Source: a virus
IMG/VR virus record: IMGVR_UViG_3300034072_001406
Coordinates: 1-37,222 of that record
Reading direction: 5' to 3' (one strand)
DNA: 37,222 bases
A program made the position numbers and the translations under genes. How positions within the stretch are numbered: position 1 is the stretch's first letter; the number at the start of each line of letters is the position of its first letter. This document shows, one piece after another, positions 28,564 through 37,222 of the stretch. Below the pieces are notes generated by a model. That model searched no databases. It was given only the letters and a program-made list of their open reading frames with translations, and was not told the DNA's origin.

Positions 28564-30213
28564 ATGAAATTAACTTATGTAAACATTAACAACACCCCAA
28601 TTGATGTCTTACTACCTGCTGACGAAATTAAACCATATGAAGTCAAAATTTTGTCACAAGGAACACTTGTCAATAAATTGGCATCTAATAATGATCTCAT
28701 AGAATTTGATGGCTTTATTACTAAACAATTTAAAAATGAATTATATAATCAAATACATGTAATTAAATTAAACTACGATGTTGGTTATGTCAGCGAATAC
28801 ACACAAGACAACATAGAAGTTTGGAACTCTTATTATGTAAGTAAACAAATAACAGACTTCTCTACTTCGTCATCTGACATTACTATAACTAATCCAAATA
28901 GTTTACCAATTAATTTAGTTACTAATTCATCAGAAAACTTTACATTAAATATTGAAAAAGTTGGTGAAGTTGTTATTAATGAAACTTTTAATTTTACAGT
29001 ATCAAGTCAAGAAATTCAGGGAACTATAAATGGTATTCGTGCCAACTTATTTGATTTTAATCACTCTTGGGTTAATGATTTTCAAGAAAAGTATTTTTAT
29101 TATACTGGTATAAATAAATCTGTTGGCTTAATAGAACAAAGAATTCCTCTAATTGATTTATGTAATTATTCTTGTCAATATTCTTACAGATTAAAAGATC
29201 AAGATAAGCAAAAATTAGATGCTATTTTATACAACAATGTTAATAGTTTGATAGCATTACCTCTTTATCAGCATGTTAGAAGAGTGATATTGGCTTCGAA
29301 TGATATTATAGAAAGCGATTTAAAGAATACAGTTTATCAAAAAAATATGCAAGTATTAATAAAAGATAATAATAAAAAAGAGATTGTAACTATTAAAGAA
29401 ATTGATTTAATAAATAATAGATTAACATTGACTAAAAATTTAATTAATTTATATAATAATGCAATCATTGTTCCCGTAATTCTTTCAAGAACTATTGAAG
29501 TCAATACTGAGAATATTTTACCACATTTTACAGACTACACTATTACATTTGAAAAAGAAATTGACGAACTTGATATGTTAGAAATTAATAATAATAATGT
29601 AGTCTTAAATAAAGTAAACAGTATAAACTACTTAGAAAAAGAACCAAATTTCAATGATTTAAAAGTAAATAAAGAATATACTTATAATAATACAGTTTTA
29701 AGTAATGAGTATGGAATAAAAGCATTTTATGAATATAATAAAACAGCAGAGATCGGAATATCTTATGATTATATAATTTTTAATAAAGATAAATTATCAG
29801 AAATTAAAAAAGTTTTTAAAGATAATTTAGGAGCCTACGGAGATCTTTATTTAAATAATTTTAACTCAGATATTAAAATAGTTGAAAATATAAATGCAAC
29901 TGATACAATAATAATAATAGAAAATATAAATGCGTCAGTTTTTTATAAAAATAATTATTTAAAATATATAGTAATAAATTATGGCGGAACTAAAAAAATA
30001 TTAGAATTTAATAATATATATAAAATTGACGAAAATAAAGAGGGGATTGTTTTAACAGAAAACGCTGGTTTTAATTTAAATAAAAACTCTATTAATTATT
30101 GTAATTTTTTATTTAGAGGTAGATTTGGAAATGATGATCTTGATATATCATATAAAAATAATGAAATTACAGAAGCTAAAATTAACTTTATAAAAAATGT
30201 TGGTGTAGAATGA
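28564..30213 (+). CDS. Distal tail / tail assembly protein
   Basis: A 549-aa protein in the distal-tail slot. The second quarter (EQRIPLIDLCNYSCQYSYRL, LDAILYNNVNSLIALPLYQHVRRV) and C-terminal part (FKDNLGAYGDLYLNN, NINATDTIIIIENI, FRGRFGNDDLDISYKNN) follow the pattern of a tail assembly family in siphophages that precedes a BR0599-type protein and a hub. ATG 28564 follows GGAG at 8 nt and is preferred over a TTG at 28549. It overlaps the next gene by 4 nt (ATGA). Confidence 0.62.
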   Translation: MKLTYVNINNTPIDVLLPADEIKPYEVKILSQGTLVNKLASNNDLIEFDGFITKQFKNELYNQIHVIKLNYDVGYVSEYTQDNIEVWNSYYVSKQITDFSTSSSDITITNPNSLPINLVTNSSENFTLNIEKVGEVVINETFNFTVSSQEIQGTINGIRANLFDFNHSWVNDFQEKYFYYTGINKSVGLIEQRIPLIDLCNYSCQYSYRLKDQDKQKLDAILYNNVNSLIALPLYQHVRRVILASNDIIESDLKNTVYQKNMQVLIKDNNKKEIVTIKEIDLINNRLTLTKNLINLYNNAIIVPVILSRTIEVNTENILPHFTDYTITFEKEIDELDMLEINNNNVVLNKVNSINYLEKEPNFNDLKVNKEYTYNNTVLSNEYGIKAFYEYNKTAEIGISYDYIIFNKDKLSEIKKVFKDNLGAYGDLYLNNFNSDIKIVENINATDTIIIIENINASVFYKNNYLKYIVINYGGTKKILEFNNIYKIDENKEGIVLTENAGFNLNKNSINYCNFLFRGRFGNDDLDISYKNNEITEAKINFIKNVGVE

Positions 30214-31016
30214 TTAACGAAATAAATAGACTTTTACAAATAAAAGCAACAATATATAAATTTTCAATAGGAAATAAAAATTATTGTTATACAGATGCAA
30301 GAAAAGACATTATTTTTCAAGATGAAATTTATAAAAAAATAGTAATATCAAACGATCCCATCGAAAAACAAATTGGTTCAGCACCAGAGAGTATTAAAAT
30401 ATATACACATTTAAATACAGAAATAGCTCAAAAGTTTTTATTGAATTCACCTCAATGCGATTATATAATTAGAGAAGTTTTAGTTAATTCACCAGATTTA
30501 AATTTTACATTTATATCTTCCGGTGAAATTATTGGAGCAAATACTAAAAAAGAAACTGTTACACTTGAAGGAATTGATAATTCAAAATTATTAAAAGTTC
30601 AAAATTTAAACTATACTTTTTCAGCATATTGCGATCATGAAATATATAACACAGAAACTTGCACATTAAATTTTGATGATTTTTCTTTTACTACTAAAAT
30701 TTTAAATATTTCAACAAATAGAATAATATTAACACTTGAAGATCTTCCATCAGATGTTACATATTTTTACAATGGAATAGCAAGAAATAAAGATAATCAA
30801 AACCAGATGATTGTAAATATAAATACATCAACTAAACAAATAGAACTATTAAATAAATTAGATTTTAATGTAAAAATAAATGATATAATAAAAATTGCAC
30901 CAAACTGTAGAGGATTGTATAATATATGTAATAGCGTTTTCAATAATATTGAAAATAATACAGCATTTATAAAAACCAGAGGAAATCCATTTGAAAATTC
31001 TGGTTTAAAAAAATAA
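30210..31016 (+). CDS. Tail-tip protein, phage BR0599/DUF2163-like
   Basis: A 268-aa baseplate/tail-tip component. Recognisable features are FTFISSGEIIGAN, YCDHEIYNTETCTLNF (the conserved Cys pair), VNINTSTKQIEL and the C-terminal signature IKIAPNCRGLYNICNSVFNNIENN followed by RGNPFENSG, matching the family's C...C..FGN..NF.G.P..P end. It lies between distal tail and hub genes as in gene-transfer-agent-like and related siphophage tips. ATG 30210 overlaps the upstream stop. Confidence 0.75.
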   Translation: MINEINRLLQIKATIYKFSIGNKNYCYTDARKDIIFQDEIYKKIVISNDPIEKQIGSAPESIKIYTHLNTEIAQKFLLNSPQCDYIIREVLVNSPDLNFTFISSGEIIGANTKKETVTLEGIDNSKLLKVQNLNYTFSAYCDHEIYNTETCTLNFDDFSFTTKILNISTNRIILTLEDLPSDVTYFYNGIARNKDNQNQMIVNINTSTKQIELLNKLDFNVKINDIIKIAPNCRGLYNICNSVFNNIENNTAFIKTRGNPFENSGLKK

Positions 31017-31036
31017 TAAAAAAGGAATAAATAAAA

Positions 31037-33463
31037 ATGTTCAGTATTTTCGTTTTAACATTAGCATCAATCGCAATTAATTATCTGATTTGGTATTTAA
31101 ATAAAGATGATAGTAAACAAAAAAATAAACCACCATCTAAAGATCAGTATAATTTTCCAACCGCTGATCAAACAAGACCCATTCCTAAATTTTGGGGAAC
31201 AATTAAATTAAATTCTCCTAATGTTTGCGCTTTTCAAATAACTTCACAAGAAAGAATAGTTATAAAAACAAAAAGTCTTTTTGGAACTGAAAAAACTGAA
31301 ACTCCAAATTTTAAAACTTATGTAGATATGCATCTCGCTCTTGCTTTAACTGATGAACAACAAGGTGCTAAATTAAAAAAAATATTAGTTAATGACATAG
31401 AAGTTTGGAATAATTCAAGTAATGCGTTTGGAGATGTTTCATCATCTATAAATCAACCAGATTTTTTTGGAGAAGATAATGGAATTTCTGGATCTTTTGA
31501 TTTTATGAGCGGAAAAACAGGTCAGACAGCTAACTCTTATTTAGTTAACAGATTATACGACAACTTAGGCTTCAAGTGGAGAAAACTTTCTCATATAGTA
31601 TTCAAGAATTTTTATGTTGGAAACTCTACATCAATAGCGCCATTTTCTTTTATTTTAGAACATGCACCAACACCTCATTGGGCGAATGATACTTATTCAA
31701 ATTTTGATGGCGATTGTAACCCAGCAGTTGTCATTTATTACATGTTAACTGAATATTTTGCGGGCGGAAGAATAAAAGAAAGCAAGCTTGATCTTCAATC
31801 TTTTATAGATTGTCATGTAAAATTATATAATGAAAGATTGGGAATAAGTTTATTAAGACAAGAAAGTTCAAGTATTGAGACAGATATTTATGACATTTTA
31901 GAAGTTATTGATGGACAATTATATACAGATTTAACAACTGGAAAAATGACATTATCTTTAAATCGTGCAGATTATGAAATTGATGATTTATTACATTTAG
32001 AATTAAATAAAAACATTCAAGAATATGAATCAAGTAATACATCAGCAACTACAACAGTAAGCGAAATAAGAGCAACTTATACAAATAAAGATGAAAATTT
32101 CGTTCAACAATATCAAATATGGAGAAACGAACAAGCAAGATTTAAAAAAGAAAAAGGTGAAGTTAAAACATTAAATTTTGACATGATAACAAAACCATCT
32201 CTCGCTTCAAAAATTGCAAGAAGAGAGGGCGAAGCATTAACATCATCATTAATAAAATTAAATTTAACAACTGATAGAAGTTTAAGCACAAAAAACATAG
32301 GTGATGTAGTTAAAATAAGTATTGATAAACTTGGAATATATGAAACACCATTTAAAATTACTAAAATTAATTATGGAAGTTTAAAAAATTTATCAATAAA
32401 AGTTGAATTAATACAAGATCTTTTCGGTAAATATAACGCTATATTCTCAGAAACAAATCCAAATACATCTACATCTACATCAGCAGAAGCAGTTCAATCA
32501 AATTTAAAAATTATAAACGCACCATCTTATTTTAATAAAAATTTAAATGTAACTAATAATTTAATATTAACATTTGCAGAAAAACCAAATAATAGACAAT
32601 TAAATTATGATTTATATACTAAAAGAGGAACGAATGATTATAAAAAGAATGGAACTTCTTCTGGTTTCTCTTATGTTGCTAACTTAGAAAATAATATTGA
32701 AATACCTGATGATGAAATAGTTGTAAATAGTAATAATTTTAATATACAAAATTATGGAATTGATCTTTTAAATAATGGTTATAATTTAGCTTTAATATAT
32801 GATGAAACTAATAATAAAAATGAATTTATAAACTTTGAATATGCTGATTATAATTCTTCATTAGATCTTTATACTTTAAAAAATGTTAATAGAGGTTTAC
32901 TTGATACAATACCGCAAAAATTTACTAATTCGACTACTAAAATTTATGTTTTTAGTTATGGTTATGCTATCAATAATTTAGAATTCTTTAATGATAGCGA
33001 ATTAATAAAAGTTAAAAGTATAAATAAAACAGTTAGCAATACACAAGATTTCAATGACGCTACTGAATTCAATTTTACAGTTAGCAATAGACACAAGAAA
33101 CCTATAAATGTTAGTAATCTAAAAGTGGATGGCGTTAATTTTACAGACGATCAAATAATATCACATGATAATGATGTATACTTTCAATGGTCATATAGAA
33201 ATAAAATTTCAAGTATACAATATTATAATGAAGTTAATAATTTGAATAATGATGGTAATTCTGTTAGAATAAAATTATATGACATAAGTAATGTTTTATT
33301 AAGTGATGTAACATTATCAGCGAATGAGACATCTTGGGCTTGGACGCATGAAAGTTCTTCATATGTTCATAGATTACATTACATAAGAGCAGAGATTTAT
33401 ACTATTAAAGATTTAATTGAATCTGAACAGAAATATGATATAATAATAAGAAGAATAGATTGA
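31037..33463 (+). CDS. Tail-tip hub protein
   Basis: An 808-aa central tip protein that would close the tail tube and bind fibres. Features: an N-terminal hydrophobic segment (residues about 3-20), PIPKFWGTIKLNSPNVCAF, a hub-like block FWKW-type GFKWRKLSHIVFKNFYVG, GDCNPAVVIYYMLTEYFAGGRI, YDILEVIDGQLYTDLTTGKMTLSL, then a helical TKPSLASKIARREGEAL segment typical of tail hubs, and a C-terminal beta-rich adhesion-like region (about 470-808). AAAAAGGA precedes ATG 31037. Confidence 0.75.
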   Translation: MFSIFVLTLASIAINYLIWYLNKDDSKQKNKPPSKDQYNFPTADQTRPIPKFWGTIKLNSPNVCAFQITSQERIVIKTKSLFGTEKTETPNFKTYVDMHLALALTDEQQGAKLKKILVNDIEVWNNSSNAFGDVSSSINQPDFFGEDNGISGSFDFMSGKTGQTANSYLVNRLYDNLGFKWRKLSHIVFKNFYVGNSTSIAPFSFILEHAPTPHWANDTYSNFDGDCNPAVVIYYMLTEYFAGGRIKESKLDLQSFIDCHVKLYNERLGISLLRQESSSIETDIYDILEVIDGQLYTDLTTGKMTLSLNRADYEIDDLLHLELNKNIQEYESSNTSATTTVSEIRATYTNKDENFVQQYQIWRNEQARFKKEKGEVKTLNFDMITKPSLASKIARREGEALTSSLIKLNLTTDRSLSTKNIGDVVKISIDKLGIYETPFKITKINYGSLKNLSIKVELIQDLFGKYNAIFSETNPNTSTSTSAEAVQSNLKIINAPSYFNKNLNVTNNLILTFAEKPNNRQLNYDLYTKRGTNDYKKNGTSSGFSYVANLENNIEIPDDEIVVNSNNFNIQNYGIDLLNNGYNLALIYDETNNKNEFINFEYADYNSSLDLYTLKNVNRGLLDTIPQKFTNSTTKIYVFSYGYAINNLEFFNDSELIKVKSINKTVSNTQDFNDATEFNFTVSNRHKKPINVSNLKVDGVNFTDDQIISHDNDVYFQWSYRNKISSIQYYNEVNNLNNDGNSVRIKLYDISNVLLSDVTLSANETSWAWTHESSSYVHRLHYIRAEIYTIKDLIESEQKYDIIIRRID

Positions 33464-33470
33464 AATAAAA

Positions 33471-34058
33471 ATGAATAATTTAATAAAAATTGACGAAAAA
33501 ATATTAAACACAATGATTCCTAAACGAGATTATCATTTGTTAAAATATACAAGCAAATATCCAAAAAGATTGGAAAGAATGGAAAATTTATTAAGAGATG
33601 GAGAGTTGTCACAATCTCAATGTTGTAAATATGCTAATTTTCCATCCACAACTTACTTTTTAATTTTAAAATATGCTGAATTAATTTTTAATTATTGTGA
33701 AGAAAATAATATTGATTATGAAAATTCTGAGTATTATGAGATTATAAAAGCATGGAAAATACTTGATAAAGCGTATATTGATGGACAAATAAAAGGAATG
33801 AGAATTATATCAGAAGCAGCAAAAGATCGCTTTTCAGTTGATGAAAATGGAAAAGAATTTTTAGTAAAAAAAGGTGATTGGAAAGCACAAGCGTTCTTAT
33901 TAAAATATTCAAGAAAAAATGAATTTGGAGATGTTGAAGATGATTCTAATTCAGGAAATTCAGGAGTTACTATTAACATTGAAATTCCCAAAGAATATAA
34001 TCTTAAAGATATAGCATTAAGTTCTCAAAAGCATTTAATAGATAAATCAAAAGAATAA
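33471..34058 (+). CDS. terS: Terminase small subunit
   Basis: Probable DNA-recognition subunit of the packaging terminase. The 195-aa protein has a helix-turn-helix-like segment (GELSQSQCCKYANFPSTTYFLILKYAELI, about residues 42-70), helices, and a terminase-small-type ending GDWKAQAFLLKYSRKNEFGD (about 135-155) followed by VTINIEIPKE. No strong ribosome site precedes ATG 33471; the upstream hub gene ends 7 nt before, so coupling is likely. Two probable virion genes separate it from terL. Confidence 0.72.
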   Translation: MNNLIKIDEKILNTMIPKRDYHLLKYTSKYPKRLERMENLLRDGELSQSQCCKYANFPSTTYFLILKYAELIFNYCEENNIDYENSEYYEIIKAWKILDKAYIDGQIKGMRIISEAAKDRFSVDENGKEFLVKKGDWKAQAFLLKYSRKNEFGDVEDDSNSGNSGVTINIEIPKEYNLKDIALSSQKHLIDKSKE

Positions 34059-34091
34059 TAAAAAAAATAAATAATAAAAAAGGAAAAGAAA

Positions 34092-34379
34092 ATGGCAAGT
34101 TATTTCTATAAGACAAAAAAAATCGAAACATTTGTTTTTGCACCGATGCATCAAGTAAAAACAGCATCTGAAATTTATACAACTTTATCAATAATAAATA
34201 ATTCAGATTATGATGTTAAAGTAATAGAACATGATGGAACTGGAACACCAGATCAAACAGAAGGCACATTGTTAGGATCTAAAAAAATGTTAACTTATGA
34301 TAATCCTCCAAAAAATGCTGTTTATATTTACGGAGCTACACCAGCCCCAACTACTATATTAGTAAAATATTCAGAATAA
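34092..34379 (+). CDS. Hypothetical small virion-type protein
   Basis: A 95-aa beta-rich protein, not recognised. Strand pattern FVFAPMHQV, IYTTLSIINNSDYDVKVIEHDGTG, KKMLTYDNPPKNAVYIYGATP, TTILVKY recalls small capsid-decoration or fibre-adaptor domains. It lies between terS and a large virion-like protein; AAAAAGGA precedes ATG. A decoration role is a guess from size and composition. Confidence 0.5.
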   Translation: MASYFYKTKKIETFVFAPMHQVKTASEIYTTLSIINNSDYDVKVIEHDGTGTPDQTEGTLLGSKKMLTYDNPPKNAVYIYGATPAPTTILVKYSE

Positions 34380-34403
34380 TAAATAATAAAAAGGATTAAT
34401 AAA

Positions 34404-35921
34404 ATGAAAATAACAGACTTAAAAACAGCAGCATCAGGTGGATCATCAGGTTATGAATTTGCACCGGGCGATGTTAAAATAACAACTAAAAACTTTGAAA
34501 CTGGTTTTTATAATTTAAATTATGCTAATTATTTAGTAAGAAAAACAGACACAAATATAAATCAAAATTTATCAGGTCCATCATTAGATTTATTTGAAAT
34601 AAGTAATAACGAAATGACAAATGGAACTGGTATCGGTGATTATAGTGAAATTTATAAAATAAACGCAACTGATTATATATCAATTATAATTGATTTTTAT
34701 CAGCCTGGTTTAAAAGATGATACTAATGTAATAATTAAATATATATCTGATGGAAATACTACTGATACTAAAACAATGAATTTTGCTTTCGCAACTGGTT
34801 CTGATAGTTATAAATTCAGATCTGTTTGTAATTATAACGATGTTTTATATTTCTTTAAAGATTATGAAGAATCTCAAAATAAAGACTATTCAACAGCAAT
34901 ATATAAAATAGAAATTGATAGCGTAAATAAAACATTATCAACTATTTCAACTATCTCAACAGTAAATAGAAGAATATTAAAAGCTTTTTATGATAAGACT
35001 ACAAGTAGATATATAACTATTGAAAATAATATTGAATCAAATCCATTAATTACAGCAAGCGAATATGCAAAATGTGGAATATTTAAGAATGCAGATTTTG
35101 AAAGCATTAATGTATTATCTAACTCAACAGCTTTCTTTTCAATTGATGATGCAGAATTTTATGATGGTTTCTTTAAAACAACTATGCCTCCATTATCTAC
35201 ATTATCAAATATAAATGACGCATCAAGATTTTTTAGTATTGCATTTTATTCAAACGAAGATAATAAAATTTTCGTATATAATAAAACAGAAAATAATTAT
35301 ACATTAGTAAAAGATAAAGGTGAAGTAACAGAAAGTATTGTGTATAATGTCATTGATTTATTAGATATAAGTGAAGTAAGTATATCACAAAATCCGCTTT
35401 CTTTTCATCAATTTGGTAACGATTATATTGTATACTATGCAACAAGTAATCCAGCATCTGAGCCATGCAAATCATTTTCAGTATACAATAAATTAGACGA
35501 AAGCAGTAAAAGAATACACATCGAAAACATTGATAACTTTAATAAATATGGTTTCTTATTTGTTAAGAATGTAGTTGACTATGTAACTTGGGAACCATCT
35601 ACTGCTGTGTTAACTCATTATACAGATGTCGATAGTGTTGTAAAAAGAAAAGTAACAACTTTTAATAATACAGTTCATTTAAATATAAATGATAAAACTA
35701 TGAATAGCTTTCCTCAAGTTTATTTAAGTCCCGAAAGAATTGGTTACAATCAATATGTCAACAATGAAAGTAATCTTTATATAGTTGACGATATGGGTGC
35801 AATAGTTGAAAAAACTTATAAGTTAGCAAGAATTGATTACGATCAATATAACTTCCCTTATGTATATGTTGCACAAGTTACAAACGCACCAACTGGCTTA
35901 TTCTACTTATTAAAAGAATAA
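34404..35921 (+). CDS. Probable virion surface or fibre protein
   Basis: A 505-aa protein, not assigned to a family. A short N-terminal Gly/Ser segment (TAASGGSSGYEFAPGDVKI) could be an attachment arm; the next part (NFETGFYNLNYANYLVRKTDT) resembles fibre-type segments of phage receptor proteins. The rest is Ser/Thr/Tyr-rich with repeating strand-turn units (YNDVLYFFKDY, YDGFFKTTM, FGNDYIVYYATSN), consistent with a beta-propeller or beta-solenoid. Its third-position codon use is like the other structural genes. AAAAAGGAT precedes ATG. Confidence 0.55.
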   Translation: MKITDLKTAASGGSSGYEFAPGDVKITTKNFETGFYNLNYANYLVRKTDTNINQNLSGPSLDLFEISNNEMTNGTGIGDYSEIYKINATDYISIIIDFYQPGLKDDTNVIIKYISDGNTTDTKTMNFAFATGSDSYKFRSVCNYNDVLYFFKDYEESQNKDYSTAIYKIEIDSVNKTLSTISTISTVNRRILKAFYDKTTSRYITIENNIESNPLITASEYAKCGIFKNADFESINVLSNSTAFFSIDDAEFYDGFFKTTMPPLSTLSNINDASRFFSIAFYSNEDNKIFVYNKTENNYTLVKDKGEVTESIVYNVIDLLDISEVSISQNPLSFHQFGNDYIVYYATSNPASEPCKSFSVYNKLDESSKRIHIENIDNFNKYGFLFVKNVVDYVTWEPSTAVLTHYTDVDSVVKRKVTTFNNTVHLNINDKTMNSFPQVYLSPERIGYNQYVNNESNLYIVDDMGAIVEKTYKLARIDYDQYNFPYVYVAQVTNAPTGLFYLLKE

Positions 35922-35937
35922 TAAAAATTTACAATAA

Positions 35938-35970
35938 AACTTATGGAAGATTTAGGATCTTCTGTAAGTT
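35938..35970 (+). promoter_or_regulatory. Long hairpin before terL
   Basis: A 14-bp stem with two G-T pairs, AACTTATGGAAGAT with ATCTTCTGTAAGTT, loop TTAGG. There is no T run after it, so it is not a normal terminator; it could be an mRNA stability or processing element, or part of a packaging site. Confidence 0.5.
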
Positions 35971-36004
35971 AATCAATTAAAATTTAAATTTATATGAGGT
36001 ATAA

Positions 36005-37222
36005 ATGAAAATTCAGAAAAAAAAGAAAGATCCGTGGACTCCACTCAAATCTTTAAATCCAGAAACGAATCCATTATCAGTTCAAGAGTTAGTTCTTGCT
36101 TTTTCAAAAAATGATGAAAATTTAATAAATGATCTTATTATGCAAGGAGGAAGAGGAACAGGTAAAACTGAGACAATTAGTTCTGTATATCTTCAACATG
36201 TAAATAAGGGTTATGGAGAAAAATGGAAGGGTTTATGTATTAGACACTCATATGACGCATTAAAAGATGTTTTTGATAGATTTAAAACAATATGTGACTC
36301 TTATTTTTATGAAAATGTTGAATATAAAGTATTAAACTCATCAGACGAATATTGTGTAAAGTTTAAATGGGGAGAAGTTATTTATTTTAGAGCATTAGAT
36401 AGCGTAAAAACATATGAAACAAAATTCAAAGGTCAAGAATACCCATTCATCTGGATTGAAGAATTGACCTCATTGAATAGTATAGAATTAGTTGATTTAA
36501 TATTAACATGTAACAGAGCATCAAACACTCAAGATGGATTAAAAGTTCCAGTAATGTTTAGAGCAACAACAAACCCTGATGGACCCATACATGAAGCAGT
36601 AAAAAGAAGATATATAAAAGCATCTGAGCCGGGTGAAATATTAGAAAGAGTTATTGAACATCCATTGAAAAAAGGAACATTTATAACACATAAACAGATG
36701 CAATTATATACAATTTTAACTGAAAATTACATGCTTCCTGACGATTATGTATTTAAAATTGAAGCATTAAAACATACTAATTATAGATTATATCGCATGT
36801 ATATGTTTGGTGACTGGGATGTTCAAACTGATACATTATTTAGTGAAGTTTATGAACATTCAAAACAAGTAATAAGACAATTTAAAATTCCAGAAAATTT
36901 TCAAGTTAAAAGAGCTTTCGATTGGGGAACTTCTGATCCATTTTGTTATTTAACTTATGCAATAAGCGATGGAACTCCATTTTTAGATCATACTGGAAAA
37001 TTAAAACAAGTTCCGAAAGGATCAATATTTATAATAAAAGAGTATTATGGTGCTGAAAGTTTAGAAAATCCAAAAAAAGGTTTGCAATTAAACCCATCAG
37101 TTGTTGCTGAAAATATTAAAAACATAGAATTAAATTTAAGAACAAGATTAATAAATCATAATCAAAGAATAATTCCGGGACCAGCAGATGATTATATGTT
37201 ACACGGAAAAAAAGCTGGATTA
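36005..37222 (+). CDS. terL: Terminase large subunit, N-terminal part (continues at 1)
   Basis: ATP-dependent DNA packaging motor and nuclease. Visible motifs are Walker A GGRGTGKT at residues 48-55, Walker B IWIEE at 149-153, a coupling-type TTNPDGP at 188-194, GDWD at 269-272 and the first nuclease aspartate in FDWGTSDP at 305-312. The start is ATG 36005 after a GAGG ribosome site. The frame runs off the window end and resumes at base 2, because bases 37096-37222 repeat 1-127. The full length is 507 aa, normal for TerL. The small subunit lies upstream but is separated by two probable virion genes, and a 14-bp hairpin precedes this gene. Confidence 0.95.
   Translation, partial: MKIQKKKKDPWTPLKSLNPETNPLSVQELVLAFSKNDENLINDLIMQGGRGTGKTETISSVYLQHVNKGYGEKWKGLCIRHSYDALKDVFDRFKTICDSYFYENVEYKVLNSSDEYCVKFKWGEVIYFRALDSVKTYETKFKGQEYPFIWIEELTSLNSIELVDLILTCNRASNTQDGLKVPVMFRATTNPDGPIHEAVKRRYIKASEPGEILERVIEHPLKKGTFITHKQMQLYTILTENYMLPDDYVFKIEALKHTNYRLYRMYMFGDWDVQTDTLFSEVYEHSKQVIRQFKIPENFQVKRAFDWGTSDPFCYLTYAISDGTPFLDHTGKLKQVPKGSIFIIKEYYGAESLENPKKGLQLNPSVVAENIKNIELNLRTRLINHNQRIIPGPADDYMLHGKKAGL
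37096..37222 (+). repeat. Terminal overlap identical to 1-127
   Basis: The last 127 bases equal the first 127 and lie inside terL. The gene only reads through if the copies are merged, so this marks circular closure of the assembly and not a physical terminal repeat. Confidence 0.95.

Noticed and set aside
37096-37222. Possible physical direct terminal repeat
   Set aside because: It is inside terL, exactly 127 bases, and the gene reads through only when merged; assembly overlap is the simpler explanation.
1-37222. Integrase, repressor or attachment site for lysogeny
   Set aside because: No tyrosine or serine recombinase motif and no clear helix-turn-helix repressor was recognised; temperate integration is not supported, though unknown genes remain.
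1-37222. Alternative genetic code (stop reassignment)
   Set aside because: Recognisable genes end normally at TAA or TGA near expected lengths, and none needs an internal stop read as sense.

Overview
The window is one complete tailed-phage genome in linear form. Bases 1-127 are repeated exactly at 37096-37222, so the unit genome is about 37,095 bp and circular or circularly permuted. The terminase large subunit gene runs across the artificial ends in an unbroken reading frame. The DNA is extremely AT-rich: codons are mostly NNA/NNT, Arg is AGA, and genes usually start 5-9 nt after AAGGAG-type ribosome sites. A candidate two-component spanin (inner-membrane coiled coil plus outer-membrane lipoprotein) points to a Gram-negative host of very low GC, for example Campylobacterota or Fusobacteriota. 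The host cannot be fixed from the sequence alone.

Layout. (1) 36005-1886: TerL and portal. (2) 1912-4315, minus strand: a plasmid-type (Rep_3-like) replication initiator, a possible RusA-like protein and small basic proteins. (3) 4316-4777: an iteron-bearing origin-like region. (4) 4778-6575: a RusA-like resolvase and a holin/spanin lysis cassette. (5) 6568-9339: small unknown genes on both strands with divergent promoters. (6) 9340-10166: a long non-coding region holding a second copy of the origin-like module. (7) 10167-17132: about 17 small, mostly unrecognised plus-strand genes with the endolysin among them. (8) 17228-33463: scaffold, P22-like major capsid protein, minor head protein, connectors, tail tube, frameshifted tail chaperones, tape measure, two paralogous tail-associated proteins and tail-tip proteins. 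(9) 33471-35921: small terminase and two probable virion proteins, leading back to TerL. The tail module (tape measure, chaperone frameshift, no sheath) indicates a siphovirus-like particle.

How it works together. No DNA polymerase, primase, helicase, integrase or recognisable repressor is seen. Replication appears to rest on the Rep protein acting at iterons and on host machinery, which makes a phage-plasmid lifestyle worth testing. Transcription looks sigma70-like throughout. Promoters of the accessory/early part mostly have 16-bp spacers, while the clearest promoters of structural genes have 17-bp spacers. A terminator overlaps the start of the main late promoter before the scaffold gene, which would separate early from late transcription.

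Most notable: the duplicated iteron/origin module (146 bp, 4 mismatches, 5,276 bp apart), a textbook A-AAA-AAG minus-one frameshift in the tail chaperone, an inverted-repeat-bounded one-gene cassette next to a structured G-rich non-coding region, and repeated promoter and gene-end modules in the accessory region.
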